A stretch of 64,000 nucleotides of DNA from Regnicoccus frigidus (GTDB lineage: Bacteria; Cyanobacteriota; Cyanobacteriia; PCC-6307; Cyanobiaceae): positions 1 through 64,000 of the forward strand of contig JAOANE010000004.1 of assembly GCA_025194985.1 (NCBI GenBank). The letters run 5' to 3'. Below, in pieces: positions 43,577 to 54,591 of this stretch (within the stretch, counting starts at the first letter, position 1; the number at the start of each line of letters is the position of its first letter). The position numbers were made by a program, and so were the translations under genes. The notes under the pieces are model-generated. The model had not been told where the DNA came from. It saw nothing but the letters and a program-made list of their open reading frames with translations, and did no database searches.

Positions 43577-45481
43577 TCAGACGACGCCGACAGAACTGAT
43601 GATTGTGGTGTTCATCACCACCCGGCCCACTGTGGTGAGGATGTAGCGACTGATCAGGGCACCATCTTCATCAAGGCGATCACGGCGGTACTTCCACTGC
43701 TCGATGCGAGTGCCGTCGCTGAGGGTTTCCTCCTTGATCGGGGTTTCGCCTTCGTCGTCGTCGTCAAGCTCACCGCTGAAGCGCACCCACACCCATTCGT
43801 GGATCTTGAGGTGGCGTTCATCGAAGGCATTGAGCACGTCGGGCAGGGCCGAGAAGGTGCGGCTGCGGTCACCGAAGTCAGGCTTGGACTCCTTGCGATC
43901 CACGGCTGTGAGGTAGTAGATACCCAGCACCATGTCCTGGGACGGGGTGATGATCGGCTCACCGGTGGCCGGTGAAAGGATGTTGTTGCTGGCCAGCATC
44001 AACATGCGGGCTTCCGTTTGAGCCTCGATGGCCAGGGGCACGTGAACGGCCATCTGGTCACCGTCGAAGTCGGCGTTGAAGGCCGGGCAAACCAGGGGGT
44101 GCAGCTGGATGGCCCGACCATCGACAAGCTTGGGCTCGAAGGCCTGGATGCCGAGACGGTGCAGGGTGGGAGCCCGGTTGAGCAGGATCGGGTGACCTTC
44201 GATCACCTCCTGAAGCACCTGCATCACCTCATCATCGGCGCGCTGAATCAGCTTTTTGGCGGCCTTGATGTTGTTGACGATGTTCTGCCGGATCAGGCGA
44301 TGGATCACGAAGGGCTGGAACAGCTCGATCGCCATCTCCTTGGGCAGTCCGCACTGGTGCATCTTGAGCTTGGGGCCCACCACGATCACCGAGCGGCCGG
44401 AGTAATCAACCCGTTTGCCGAGCAGGTTCTGACGGAAGCGGCCCTGTTTGCCCTCAATGATGTCGCTGAGTGATTTGAGCGGCCGGTTGTTGGCCCCCAC
44501 CACGGTGCGTCCGCGGCGGCCGTTGTCGATCAGGGCATCAACAGCCTCCTGCAACATCCGCTTTTCGTTGCGGACGATGATTTCAGGGGCGAGGATTTCC
44601 TGCAGCCGGGCCAGACGGTTGTTGCGGTTGATCACCCGCCGATAAAGGTCGTTGAGGTCGCTGGTGGCGAAGCGGCCACCATCAAGCTGCACCATTGGCC
44701 GCAGATCCGGTGGGATCACCGGGATCGCATCGAGCACCATCCACTCGGGGCGGGCATCGGTGGCGATGAAGTTGTCGATCACGCGCAGGCGCTTGATCAA
44801 CTTGGCGCGTTTTTGGCCTTTGCTGCCGGCGATGTCTTCGCGTAGCTGCTCGGCGATTTCTGCAAGATTGAGATCCTCAAGCAGGCTTTTGAGGGCTTCG
44901 GCGCCGATGCCGACCACCGGCTCATTCTCAATCTCAGAATCTTCGGCGTAGATCTGATCCTCGATCTCCAGCCATTCATCTTCGGTGAGCAGCTGCTTGT
45001 AGGTGAGATCCTTGTGATCGCCCTTATCAAGCACCACATAGCAGTTGAAGTAAACGATCTGCTCCACATCCCGCAGCGGCATGTCCAGCAGGATCGCCAC
45101 ATAGCTGGGGATCCCCTTGAGATACCAGACATGGGACACCGGAGCCGCCAGCTTGATGAATCCCATGCGGTGCCGGCGCACCCGGCTTTCGGTGACCTCA
45201 ACGCCGCAGCGCTCGCAGACAATCCCCCGGTGCCGCACCCGCTTGTACTTGCCGCAATGGCATTCCCAGTCTTTGGAAGGTCCGAAGATCTTCTCGCAGA
45301 ACAGCCCGTCCATCTCGGGCTTGAGGGTGCGGTAGTTGATCGTTTCGGGCTTGGTGACTTCGCCCACCACTTGGCCATTGGGAAGCGTGCGTTGCCCCCA
45401 CTGCCGGATCCGCTCGGGAGAAGCGAGCGTGATCTTGACGTAGTCGAAGTGGTTCTCGATGCGGGAGTTGCTGTTGGTCAT
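43577..45481 (-). CDS. rpoC1: RNA polymerase gamma subunit (N-terminal part of beta-prime, rpoC1)
   Basis: A 634-residue subunit. The N-terminal zinc site is CHCGKYKRVRHRGIVCERCGVEV. The clamp and rudder regions follow, and the catalytic magnesium loop NADFDGDQMAVH lies near residue 470. RQNLLGKRVDYSGRSVIVVGP is the conserved switch 2 region. It ends shortly after the active-site domain, where the split from rpoC2 occurs. It lies 52 bases downstream of rpoB on the same strand. Confidence 0.97.
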   Translation of the reverse strand: MTNSNSRIENHFDYVKITLASPERIRQWGQRTLPNGQVVGEVTKPETINYRTLKPEMDGLFCEKIFGPSKDWECHCGKYKRVRHRGIVCERCGVEVTESRVRRHRMGFIKLAAPVSHVWYLKGIPSYVAILLDMPLRDVEQIVYFNCYVVLDKGDHKDLTYKQLLTEDEWLEIEDQIYAEDSEIENEPVVGIGAEALKSLLEDLNLAEIAEQLREDIAGSKGQKRAKLIKRLRVIDNFIATDARPEWMVLDAIPVIPPDLRPMVQLDGGRFATSDLNDLYRRVINRNNRLARLQEILAPEIIVRNEKRMLQEAVDALIDNGRRGRTVVGANNRPLKSLSDIIEGKQGRFRQNLLGKRVDYSGRSVIVVGPKLKMHQCGLPKEMAIELFQPFVIHRLIRQNIVNNIKAAKKLIQRADDEVMQVLQEVIEGHPILLNRAPTLHRLGIQAFEPKLVDGRAIQLHPLVCPAFNADFDGDQMAVHVPLAIEAQTEARMLMLASNNILSPATGEPIITPSQDMVLGIYYLTAVDRKESKPDFGDRSRTFSALPDVLNAFDERHLKIHEWVWVRFSGELDDDDEGETPIKEETLSDGTRIEQWKYRRDRLDEDGALISRYILTTVGRVVMNTTIISSVGVV

Positions 45482-45533
45482 GGCCGGGTGTCGCGCGGAC
45501 GTCGAGTGAAACGGAGGGGATCAGGCTGAGAGT

Positions 45534-48500
45534 TCAATCGTCGTCATAATCGGCAACGCCGAGTGACTCATAGGTGGGACGGTTGGGGGTGCTGCGCCTG
45601 GGATTGACGTCCTGCATGAGATCCACCTCGGTGCCTTCATCGGTGTAGACAGCGATATCGAGACCCAGGGACTGCAGCTCCCGCATCAGCACCTTGAACG
45701 ACTCCGGCGTGCCTGGACGGGGAATTGGCTTGCCCTTGACGATGGCGTTGAGTGCCTCGTTGCGGCCCTGCATGTCGTCGGATTTGACGGTGAGCAGTTC
45801 CTGCAGGGTGTAAGCAGCGCCGTAGGCCTCCAAAGCCCAGACCTCCATCTCCCCGAGCCGCTGTCCGCCCTGCTGCGCCTTGCCGCCCAACGGCTGCTGG
45901 GTGACGAGCGAGTAGGGACCGGTGGAGCGGGCGTGGATCTTGTCGTCCACCAGGTGAACGAGTTTGAGGATGTGGGCATAGCCAACGGTGACCGGCTGGT
46001 CAAAGGGTTCGCCGGTGCGGCCATCCACCAGCTGGATCTTGCCGGGGTTATCGGGGTTGTAGACCCAGTCCTTGCCAGGCTGGGCAGCCGCCTCCTCCAG
46101 ATACTTCTGAACAGTGTTCTTGGAGGTTTCGTTGCCGTGCATCTCGTCGAAGGGCACCACCTTGACGCGGCAACCGAGATGGGAGGAGGCCCAACCCATC
46201 AGGCATTCGAAGACCTGGCCCACATTCATCCGTGAGGGAACCCCCAACGGGTTGAGGACGATGTCGATCGGTGTGCCATCGGGCAGGTAGGGCATGTCCT
46301 CGCGCGGAAGGATGCGGCTGATGATGCCTTTGTTGCCGTGGCGACCGGCCATTTTGTCGCCCACCTGGATCTTGCGCCGCTGGGCCACATAGACCCGCAC
46401 CACCATGTTGGCGCCAGGTGGCAGTTCATCGCCCTGTTCGCGGGTGTAGATGCGCACGTCGACAACCCGGCCACGCTCAGTGTTCGGAACCCTCAGGGAG
46501 TTGTCACGAACATCACGGGCTTTCTCGCCAAAGATGGCGCGCAGCAGTTTCTCCTCAGGTGGTTGGTCGGATTCACCCTTGGGGGTCACCTTGCCAACAA
46601 GGATGTCGCCGGATTCAACGTAAGCGCCGATCCGGATGATGCCCATTTCATCGAGGTGGCCGAGGCTCTCCTCAGCCACGTTGGGGATTTCCCTGGTGAT
46701 CTCTTCAGGGCCCAACTTGGTCTGGCGGGCTTCGATCTCGTATTTCTCGATATGCACCGAGGTGTAGAGGTCGTCCTGGACGAGACGCTCACTGACCAGG
46801 ATGGCGTCTTCGTAGTTGTAGCCCTCCCAGGGCATGTAGGCGATCAGTACGTTCTGACCAAGAGCGATTTCGCCGCCCTCGCAGGCCGAACCATTGGCCA
46901 GCACCTGGCCGGCGATCACCTCATCACCCTGGCCGACAATCGGCCTCTGGTTCAAGCAGGTGTCCTGGTTGGAGCGCTGATACTTCTGCAGGTGGTGGAT
47001 GTGGTCGGTGCCTTCCGCATCCCTGATCACGATGGCCGTGGCATCCACGAAGGTGACCGTGCCGTTCACCTTCGTGATCGGCACCATGCCCGAGTCACGG
47101 GCGACCTGGGTTTCCAGGCCCGTTCCCACCAGGGGACGCTCCGGGCGCAGCAGCGGCACCGCCTGGCGCTGCATGTTGGAGCCCATCAGGGCGCGGTTGG
47201 CGTCGTCGTGCTCCAGGAAAGGGATCAAGGAAGTGGCGACCGAAATCACCTGAACCGGCGAGAGCTGGACGTAGTCGACCTGCTCCGGTGGCACCGTCTC
47301 AAAATCCTGCCGGTAGCGCACCGGAACCAGCTCGGCGGTGATGTGGCCGGTGGCGTCGGTGGCCACATCGCCAGGGGCGACGCGGCACTCATCTTCCAGG
47401 TCAGCGGAGAGGTAGATCGGATCGTTCTGCTTGTTGACGATGCCGTCCTGCACCCGCCAGAACGGTGTTTCGATGAAGCCGTATTCATTCACCCGGGCAT
47501 GGGTGGCCAGGGAACCGATCAGGCCGGCATTCGGACCTTCCGGCGTTTCAATCGGACAGATCCTGCCGTAGTGCGACGGGTGAATGTCGCGAACAGCAAA
47601 CCCGGCCCGCTCACGGGTGAGGCCGCCTGGGCCGAGGGCGCTGATCCGCCGCTTGTGGGTGAGTTCCGCCAGGGGGTTGGTCTGATCCATGAACTGGCTG
47701 AGCTGGCTGGAGCCGAAGAACTCCTTGATCGCCGCCACCAAGGGCTTGGGGTTGACCAGCTGGGCAGGGGTGAGCGATTCGGTCTCGCCGACCGTCATCC
47801 GCTCCTTGATGATTCGCTCCAAGCGGTTGAGGCCAACCCGAACCTGGTTCTGAAGCAGTTCGCCCACCGAGCGCACACGGCGATTACCGAGGTGGTCGAT
47901 GTCATCAAGGGAAGCGCCGCCAACATCGAGTTCCAGATTGATCAGGTAATCAATCGTGGAGAGCACATCTTCTGAGGTGAGGGTTCGCACCGCATCAGGA
48001 ATCGTCAGCCGCAGCTTTTTGTTGATCTTGTAACGGCCGACCCGGCCCAGGTCGTAGCGCTTGGAATCGAAGAAACGGCTGTGCAGAAGCTGCTGGCCAC
48101 CACTCACCGACGGAGGCTCACCGGGCCGCAGTTTCTTGTAGAGCTCAAGCAGGGCCTGGTCTTCGGAACTGATGCCCTCGTCGTTGGCCGCCTCGATCGA
48201 CTTGCGGTAGTACTCGGGATGCCTGAGTTTGTCGAGAACGTCGTTATCGGACAGACCGATCGCCCGCATCAGCACGTGGGCATTGATCTTGCGGGTCTTG
48301 TCGACGCGCACGTGCAGAAGATCGTTCTTGTCGGTTTCGAACTTCAGCCAGGCTCCCCGGTTGGGGATCAGACTGGCGTTAAAGGTCTTGCGACCGTTTT
48401 TGTCCTGCTCATCTTTGAAGTAGACGCCCGGGCTGCGCACGATCTGGTTAACGATCACCCGCTCGGCGCCGTTGATGATGAAGGTGCCGCGTTCGGTCAT

Positions 48501-48824
48501 CAGGGGAAGTTCCCCGATGAACACTTCCTGTTCCTTGATCTCTCCGGTTTCCTTGTTCACCAGCCGGCAGGTGACGTACATCTGCGAGGCAAAGGTGGCA
48601 TCGCGTCGCTTGGCCTCTTCCACGTCATGGCGTGGCCGCTTCAGCCGGTACTCGGTGCCAACGAAATGGAGCTCAAGCTTTCCGGTGTAGTCAGTGATCG
48701 GCGAGAAGCTATCGAGCTCCTCGATCAGACCCTTCTCCAGGAACCATTTAAAACTCGCCCGCTGTACCTCCACAAGATCGGGCAGGTAGGTGACGGTCTT
48801 GGCGACCTGGATCGCGCTGCTCAT
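45534..48824 (-). CDS. rpoB: RNA polymerase beta subunit
   Basis: A 1096-residue beta subunit. Rifampicin-region residues are in SQLSQFMDQTNPLAELTHKRRISALGPGGL, followed by RDIHPSHYGRICPIETPEGPNAGLIGSL; GDKMAGRHGNKG and VLNPLGVPSRMNVGQ are further along, and the end is GGKAQQGGQRLGEMEVWALEAYGA. It is the length typical of cyanobacteria, which lack the large insertions of proteobacterial beta. The ATG at 48824 begins the operon rpoB-rpoC1-rpoC2-hli. The 225-base gap before it toward tatD holds a possible promoter (TATGAT on the minus strand, 49047-49052) and nothing else I can call. Confidence 0.97.
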   Translation of the reverse strand: MSSAIQVAKTVTYLPDLVEVQRASFKWFLEKGLIEELDSFSPITDYTGKLELHFVGTEYRLKRPRHDVEEAKRRDATFASQMYVTCRLVNKETGEIKEQEVFIGELPLMTERGTFIINGAERVIVNQIVRSPGVYFKDEQDKNGRKTFNASLIPNRGAWLKFETDKNDLLHVRVDKTRKINAHVLMRAIGLSDNDVLDKLRHPEYYRKSIEAANDEGISSEDQALLELYKKLRPGEPPSVSGGQQLLHSRFFDSKRYDLGRVGRYKINKKLRLTIPDAVRTLTSEDVLSTIDYLINLELDVGGASLDDIDHLGNRRVRSVGELLQNQVRVGLNRLERIIKERMTVGETESLTPAQLVNPKPLVAAIKEFFGSSQLSQFMDQTNPLAELTHKRRISALGPGGLTRERAGFAVRDIHPSHYGRICPIETPEGPNAGLIGSLATHARVNEYGFIETPFWRVQDGIVNKQNDPIYLSADLEDECRVAPGDVATDATGHITAELVPVRYRQDFETVPPEQVDYVQLSPVQVISVATSLIPFLEHDDANRALMGSNMQRQAVPLLRPERPLVGTGLETQVARDSGMVPITKVNGTVTFVDATAIVIRDAEGTDHIHHLQKYQRSNQDTCLNQRPIVGQGDEVIAGQVLANGSACEGGEIALGQNVLIAYMPWEGYNYEDAILVSERLVQDDLYTSVHIEKYEIEARQTKLGPEEITREIPNVAEESLGHLDEMGIIRIGAYVESGDILVGKVTPKGESDQPPEEKLLRAIFGEKARDVRDNSLRVPNTERGRVVDVRIYTREQGDELPPGANMVVRVYVAQRRKIQVGDKMAGRHGNKGIISRILPREDMPYLPDGTPIDIVLNPLGVPSRMNVGQVFECLMGWASSHLGCRVKVVPFDEMHGNETSKNTVQKYLEEAAAQPGKDWVYNPDNPGKIQLVDGRTGEPFDQPVTVGYAHILKLVHLVDDKIHARSTGPYSLVTQQPLGGKAQQGGQRLGEMEVWALEAYGAAYTLQELLTVKSDDMQGRNEALNAIVKGKPIPRPGTPESFKVLMRELQSLGLDIAVYTDEGTEVDLMQDVNPRRSTPNRPTYESLGVADYDDD

Positions 48825-49049
48825 GCGTGGACCTGCAGAACGGATGGGAAGGATGGAATGGCCGAAGACGGCAATGTCAGCGGTAGGGGGAAAACCGACA
48901 GGGGGTTTCCCGGCGGCAAGCAGCCCAAAGGGCTGACCACGGTGTCCCTTGAAAAGAGAACAGCCCGGGCCATGATCACTCCTATGGAGCTCGGTTTAGG
49001 GCTGCCGACGTCGATAATGGAGCGCTCGCGCTGCCAGACCAATAAAACA

Positions 49050-49904
49050 TCATACACATTGGGCGTGACGATGGACTGGAAGACCAAACAGGCGTACCGC
49101 ATTGGCCGTACTGGTGGCCGCCACCTGCGCGAAGGACTCCTCCCGAAGGACGGCCATGCGCTCGGCAACTGAAACCACAAAGGCTGGCTCGTTGCGCTTG
49201 CCCCGCCGCGGGACGGGAGCCAGGAAGGGGCAATCGGTTTCGATCAGATAGCGATCGGATGGAACCTGCCGGGCACAGGCGTGGGTTTCGGCGGCACTGT
49301 TGAAGGTGACAGTGCCGCTGAAGCTGATCGACAGACCGAGCGCCAGAAAGGCTTTCATCTCATCGGGGGTACCGCCCCAGCAATGCATGACACCGCGGGG
49401 ACAGCGGCCATCCTGCTGGCGCCGTCCCAACTCCTCGAGCATGGGCCCAGCAGCGTCGCGGCAGTGAATGATCACCGGCAGATCCAGCTCGATGGCGAGA
49501 TCAAGCTGGGGGCGAAGCATGGCCAGTTGCTGGTCAAGGTTCGAAGCCTTGAACAGATCCAGGCCCAGTTCTCCGATCGCCACGACCCTGGGATCGGCCA
49601 GGGCCGCCTGCCGCAGCAGGGCTGGAGTGCCTGGCTGCCAGTGCTGGGGATCGAGTGGGTGCACGCCAACGGAATAACGCAGCTCCGGAAAACGATCGGC
49701 CAGGGCACGGATCGCCGGAATTTCGCCAGGCTCCACGCAGGAGTGGAGCAGCGCCACCACACCAGCTTCCCGCCAGCGCTGGGAGACGTCAGCGAGATCG
49801 GCTTCGAAGTTGCGAAACACGATGTGGCAGTGGCTGTCGATCAAATCGACGCAACCTGAAGGAAGGGTCTCGACGACTGGAACCGGCTGGCTGGTGGCGG
49901 CCAT
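49050..49904 (-). CDS. TatD family metal-dependent hydrolase
   Basis: A 284-residue TIM-barrel hydrolase. Metal ligands are in LIDSHCHI, VAIGELGLDL (Glu), IIHCRDAAGPM and IETDCPFLAP, with VMHCWGG between. The family includes 3'-5' DNA exonucleases and D-aminoacyl-tRNA deacylase-type activities; the in vivo substrate in cyanobacteria is not settled. Its C-terminal end lies beside the rpoB leader and its start is 32 bases downstream of rpsT. The rpsT-tatD-rpoB order is shared among picocyanobacteria, to my knowledge. Confidence 0.9.
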   Translation of the reverse strand: MAATSQPVPVVETLPSGCVDLIDSHCHIVFRNFEADLADVSQRWREAGVVALLHSCVEPGEIPAIRALADRFPELRYSVGVHPLDPQHWQPGTPALLRQAALADPRVVAIGELGLDLFKASNLDQQLAMLRPQLDLAIELDLPVIIHCRDAAGPMLEELGRRQQDGRCPRGVMHCWGGTPDEMKAFLALGLSISFSGTVTFNSAAETHACARQVPSDRYLIETDCPFLAPVPRRGKRNEPAFVVSVAERMAVLREESFAQVAATSTANAVRLFGLPVHRHAQCV

Positions 49905-49936
49905 GTCCGTGGTGCTGGTCGGGCGGATGGAGCGGC

Positions 49937-50242
49937 TCAGGCGCTGGTGGCGGTGGGTTCGATCGCCTGCTTGACCACGGCACTGAGGCGCGACTTTTGG
50001 TTCGCGCCGGTGTTGCGGTGCATCACGCCACGCTTGACCGCCTTGTCGATCTTGCTGAAGGCTGCGTTCAAGCTGGTGCGAACCACGACCCGGGTTTCAT
50101 CATCCGGCTGCTGGTTGTAGGCAGATACCGCCGTGAGGCAGCGCTTCATCAGCGTGCGCACCGCCGATTTGTAGGAGCGGTTGAGCAGCCAGTTGCGCTC
50201 GGCAACCTCGATGCGTTTCTTCGAAGACTTGTTATTGGCCAC
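49937..50242 (-). CDS. rpsT: 30S ribosomal protein S20
   Basis: A 101-residue basic helical ribosomal protein that binds 16S rRNA early in assembly. It starts MANNKSSKKRIEVAERNWLLNRSYKSAVRTLMKR and has the family end VKRGVMHRNTGANQKSRLSAVVKQ. The C-terminal 10 residues (IEPTATSA) are a loose extension. It is first in the minus-strand run that leads to rpoB. The 106-base gap to divergent hisD must hold promoters for both, but none is clear. Confidence 0.95.
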   Translation of the reverse strand: MANNKSSKKRIEVAERNWLLNRSYKSAVRTLMKRCLTAVSAYNQQPDDETRVVVRTSLNAAFSKIDKAVKRGVMHRNTGANQKSRLSAVVKQAIEPTATSA

Positions 50243-50348
50243 AGGCAGTTTTGGCGCTGAATCGGCGACTCTTCATCTTAACGCGGCGCTGGCCCCTCCC
50301 ATCCTGGGCCGGGCTCTAGCTTGAATCTCGCCTTTCTGTCCGCTCGCC

Positions 50349-51692
50349 GTGGCCGCCACCTCCCCGCTGACCGTTCCGGCGCTCCACGATCTGGCCCAGG
50401 CCGGGCAGCGGCTTGAAGCGATCGCCGCCCGCACCAGCAACCCCGAAAGCGAAGCGGCCACCGCGCGCGTGGCGGCCATCCTGCGCCAGGTGCGCCTGGA
50501 GGGCGACGGGGCCCTGCTGGAGTTGAGCGAACGCTTCGATGGGGTCCGCCCCGATCCCTTGCGCATTCCCAGCCAGGATCTCGCCGCCGCCTGGGAGCAG
50601 TGTCCGCTGGATCTTCAGGAAGCCCTGAAACTGGCCCACCGGCGCATTCTCGATTTCCACCAGCGCCAGAAGCCCCAGGACATCAGCGTCAGCGGCGTGC
50701 ATGGCGAACGGCTCGGACGCCGCTGGCGGCCGGTCGATCGCGCCGGGCTCTACATCCCCGGCGGCCGCGCCGCCTACCCCAGCACGGTGCTGATGAATGC
50801 CGTACCGGCCCGGGTGGCCGGCGTGGAGCGGCTGGTGATGGTGACACCGCCGGGCGGTGACGGCATGCCCAATCCGATCGTGCTCGCCGCCGCCCACCTG
50901 GCGGGGGTGGAGGAGGTGTACCGGGTGGGGGGAGCCCAGGCGATCGCGGCCCTGGCCTACGGAACCGAGTCGATTCCTGCCGTTGATGTGATCACCGGCC
51001 CCGGCAACCTCTACGTGACCCTGGCCAAGAAGGCGGTCTATGGCCTGGTTGGCATCGACTCCCTCGCAGGTCCAAGCGAGGTTCTGGTGATCGCCGACCA
51101 CAGCGCCCAGCCCCAGCAGGTGGCCGCCGATCTGTTGGCCCAGGCCGAACATGACCCCCTGGCCGCAGCCATCCTGCTCACCACCAGTGCGGCCCTGGCC
51201 GAGGCGGTACCCGCTGCCATCGAGGCCCAGTTACTGGACCACCCCCGCGCCGAGGTCTGCCGCAGTGCCCTGCGTGACTGGGGCCTGATTGTGGTCTGCC
51301 CCAGCCTGGAGGACGCGGCCCGCTTGAGCGATCGCTTCGCCCCGGAGCACCTTGAACTCCTGGTGGAGCGGCCGGAACCCCTGGCCGAACGGATTCGCCA
51401 TGCCGGAGCCATCTTTCTGGGGGGTTGGAGCCCGGAGGCGGTGGGTGATTACCTGGCTGGCCCCAACCACACCCTGCCCACCTCCGGCACGGCCCGCTTC
51501 GCTTCGGCCCTGAGCGTGGAGACCTTTCTGCGCCACACCAGCCTGATCAGCTTTAACCGCGCGGCGCTGGAGGCCACGGGCCCCGCCGTGGTCACCCTGG
51601 CGCGCAGCGAGGGGCTGCACAGCCATGCCGAATCGGTGCGGTTGCGGCTCAGCGCTTCGCCAGATCCCGCACCACCGGCCGGCCGTCGCTGA
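50349..51692 (+). CDS. hisD: histidinol dehydrogenase
   Basis: A 447-residue NAD-dependent enzyme that oxidises L-histidinol to histidine in two steps. Markers are GLYIPGGRAAYPSTVLMNAVPARVAGV, GGAQAIAALAYGTESIPAVD, ITGPGNLYVTLAKKAVYG, DSLAGPSEVLVIAD, the zinc-ligand block AEHDPLAAAIL and the catalytic region FLGGWSPEAVGDYLAGPNHTLPTSGTARF. The GTG at 50349 fits family length. Its C-terminal 14 codons overlap the convergent rpiA 3' end. Confidence 0.94.
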   Translation: MAATSPLTVPALHDLAQAGQRLEAIAARTSNPESEAATARVAAILRQVRLEGDGALLELSERFDGVRPDPLRIPSQDLAAAWEQCPLDLQEALKLAHRRILDFHQRQKPQDISVSGVHGERLGRRWRPVDRAGLYIPGGRAAYPSTVLMNAVPARVAGVERLVMVTPPGGDGMPNPIVLAAAHLAGVEEVYRVGGAQAIAALAYGTESIPAVDVITGPGNLYVTLAKKAVYGLVGIDSLAGPSEVLVIADHSAQPQQVAADLLAQAEHDPLAAAILLTTSAALAEAVPAAIEAQLLDHPRAEVCRSALRDWGLIVVCPSLEDAARLSDRFAPEHLELLVERPEPLAERIRHAGAIFLGGWSPEAVGDYLAGPNHTLPTSGTARFASALSVETFLRHTSLISFNRAALEATGPAVVTLARSEGLHSHAESVRLRLSASPDPAPPAGRR

Positions 51693-52362
51693 TCTCCCCC
51701 ACCAGCACCTGGTCGGTGATGTTCACGAACAGGCCGTTCTCCAGCACCCCCGGCAGGTTGTTGATCTGTCCCTCCAGGCTGGCGGGATCCTCGATTCCAG
51801 CGGCCAGCTTGAGATCCAGCACCAGGTTGCCCTGATCGGTCACCACCGGTCCGGCCTTGCGCAGGGCCATGCGCAGGGTGACGCCTGCGCCCATGGCCTC
51901 AAGATCCCCTTTCACCTGGCGCCAGGCGGACGGCAGCACTTCCACCGGCAAAAGGAACTCCAAATTCAGGCGCTCCACCAGCTTGCTGGCATCCACCACC
52001 ACCACGAAACGCTCAGCCCGCCGAGCCACCAGCTTTTCCTGGACATGGCAAGCGCCGCCTCCCTTGATCAACTGAAAGTGCGGGTCCACCTCATCGGCGC
52101 CGTCGATGGCCAGATCGATCCGGTCGACAGCATTGAGGCTCTGCAGGGGGATGCCGAGGTCGGCGGCCAACACTTCCCCTTGGAAGGAGGTGGTGACGCC
52201 GGTGATGCCGGAGAGCTGGCCGGAGCGGAGCTTGGCGGCAAGGGCCTGGATCATCAGCGCCGCCGTTGAACCAGAACCCAGTCCCACCACCATGCCATCG
52301 CGGATCTGCTCGACAGCCGCTTCAGCCACCGCCTTTTTCACCTGGTCCTGCAGCTCAGCCAT
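51649..52362 (-). CDS. rpiA: ribose 5-phosphate isomerase A
   Basis: A 237-residue isomerase of the pentose phosphate and Calvin cycles. Markers are VVGLGSGSTAALMIQAL, TTSFQGEVLAADLGIP, the active-site Asp/Glu in AIDGADEVDP, and the base-bearing KGGGACHVQEKLVA, followed by VVVVDASKLV. The ATG at 52362 is chosen over an upstream frame that overlaps the protease region. The last 44 bases overlap the 3' end of hisD on the other strand, so no separate terminators fit between them. Confidence 0.94.
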   Translation of the reverse strand: MAELQDQVKKAVAEAAVEQIRDGMVVGLGSGSTAALMIQALAAKLRSGQLSGITGVTTSFQGEVLAADLGIPLQSLNAVDRIDLAIDGADEVDPHFQLIKGGGACHVQEKLVARRAERFVVVVDASKLVERLNLEFLLPVEVLPSAWRQVKGDLEAMGAGVTLRMALRKAGPVVTDQGNLVLDLKLAAGIEDPASLEGQINNLPGVLENGLFVNITDQVLVGEISDGRPVVRDLAKR

Positions 52363-52408
52363 GGAAGGTTGGAAAGGGGCCGTGACCGTAGCAACCAAGC
52401 CGGTCCGC

Positions 52409-53755
<1,347 letters not shown>

Positions 53756-53760
53756 CGAGC

Positions 53761-54591
53761 TCAAGGCGGGGCAGACCAGCGCAGCAGCTCCTGCCGCCAG
53801 CACCCATCGGGTCCCAGTTCGAGCCAACGTCCACCGGGATCCACGGGGCGTCCAAGCGGGCAGGGCTGGACGGCCTCAAAGGCGCAAAGGGTGGAAGGGC
53901 AGGCGAGCAGGGGCACCTCCGGTCGCCCCGGCAAGGCGCCCTGCCAGTGCTGGTGCACGTGGCCGAACACCACCCCCTTGACCGCCGGACTTGCAGTCAA
54001 CAGGGTCAGTAACCGCTCCGGTTGTTGCAGGGCGACGGCATCGAGGCCTGGGCTGCCGATCGGCACGGGCGGGTGGTGGATGGCCACCCAGGTGGGAGCG
54101 TCATCGCCGGCCAGCTGGCATCCCAGCCAATCGAGCTGGGCCCCATCGATGGCTCCGGCGGTGCTGCCCCTCTGGTGACTGGAGAGCAGGATCAAGCGCC
54201 AGCGGCCCAGCGGCAGCACCGCCGGAGCCAAAACAGTCGGCACCAGGCTCGCCTCCTGGCTGAAGACCTGGCGAAGCAAGGCAGGGTCGTCATGGTTGCC
54301 GGGCAGCAGGGCCAGGGGAATCCCGAAGGGCCCAGCGAGTTCGCGCAGCTGGCGGTAACCGGCCAAGCTCTCGTCTTGACAGAGGTCGCCGCTGATCAGC
54401 AACAGGTCGGGGCGATGCTTGAGGCTGCCTAAGGCCTGTTTCAGCCCGTGCCGCAGCCCGCGCAGTGGGTTGACACCCCGATACAAAGCAAAGGCCTCGG
54501 CGAGCAAGTGGGGATCACTGAGCTGGAGAACGCGGACCAAGGGAAGTGGGTCTGATGCAAGCGGGTCTGATGCCAGCGGGTCAGTGGCCAT
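53761..54591 (-). CDS. CpdA-like metallophosphoesterase
   Basis: A 276-residue calcineurin-fold phosphodiesterase resembling 3',5'-cAMP phosphodiesterase CpdA. Motifs are QLSDPHL, LISGDLCQD, LPGNHDDPA, AIHHPPVPIG and FGHVHQHW, all complete. Cyclic AMP is the family substrate, but other phosphoesters are possible. The N terminus is odd: the pentapeptide DPLAS repeats directly, encoded by 15-base repeats (54548-54590). The gene is 5 bases upstream of the protease start, so they may be cotranscribed. Confidence 0.83.
   Translation of the reverse strand: MATDPLASDPLASDPLPLVRVLQLSDPHLLAEAFALYRGVNPLRGLRHGLKQALGSLKHRPDLLLISGDLCQDESLAGYRQLRELAGPFGIPLALLPGNHDDPALLRQVFSQEASLVPTVLAPAVLPLGRWRLILLSSHQRGSTAGAIDGAQLDWLGCQLAGDDAPTWVAIHHPPVPIGSPGLDAVALQQPERLLTLLTASPAVKGVVFGHVHQHWQGALPGRPEVPLLACPSTLCAFEAVQPCPLGRPVDPGGRWLELGPDGCWRQELLRWSAPP
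54548..54590. repeat. 15-base direct repeat at the 5' end of the CpdA-like gene
   Basis: GGGTCTGATGCAAGC (54548), GGGTCTGATGCCAGC (54563) and a partial third copy (54578) lie in exact 15-base phase and encode repeated DPLAS pentapeptides on the minus strand. Confidence 0.85.

Noticed and set aside
46338..47975. A 545-residue open frame antisense to rpoB.
   Set aside because: It mirrors rpoB in a GC-rich genome where antisense frames stay open; His/Gly/Val-rich composition and no motifs.
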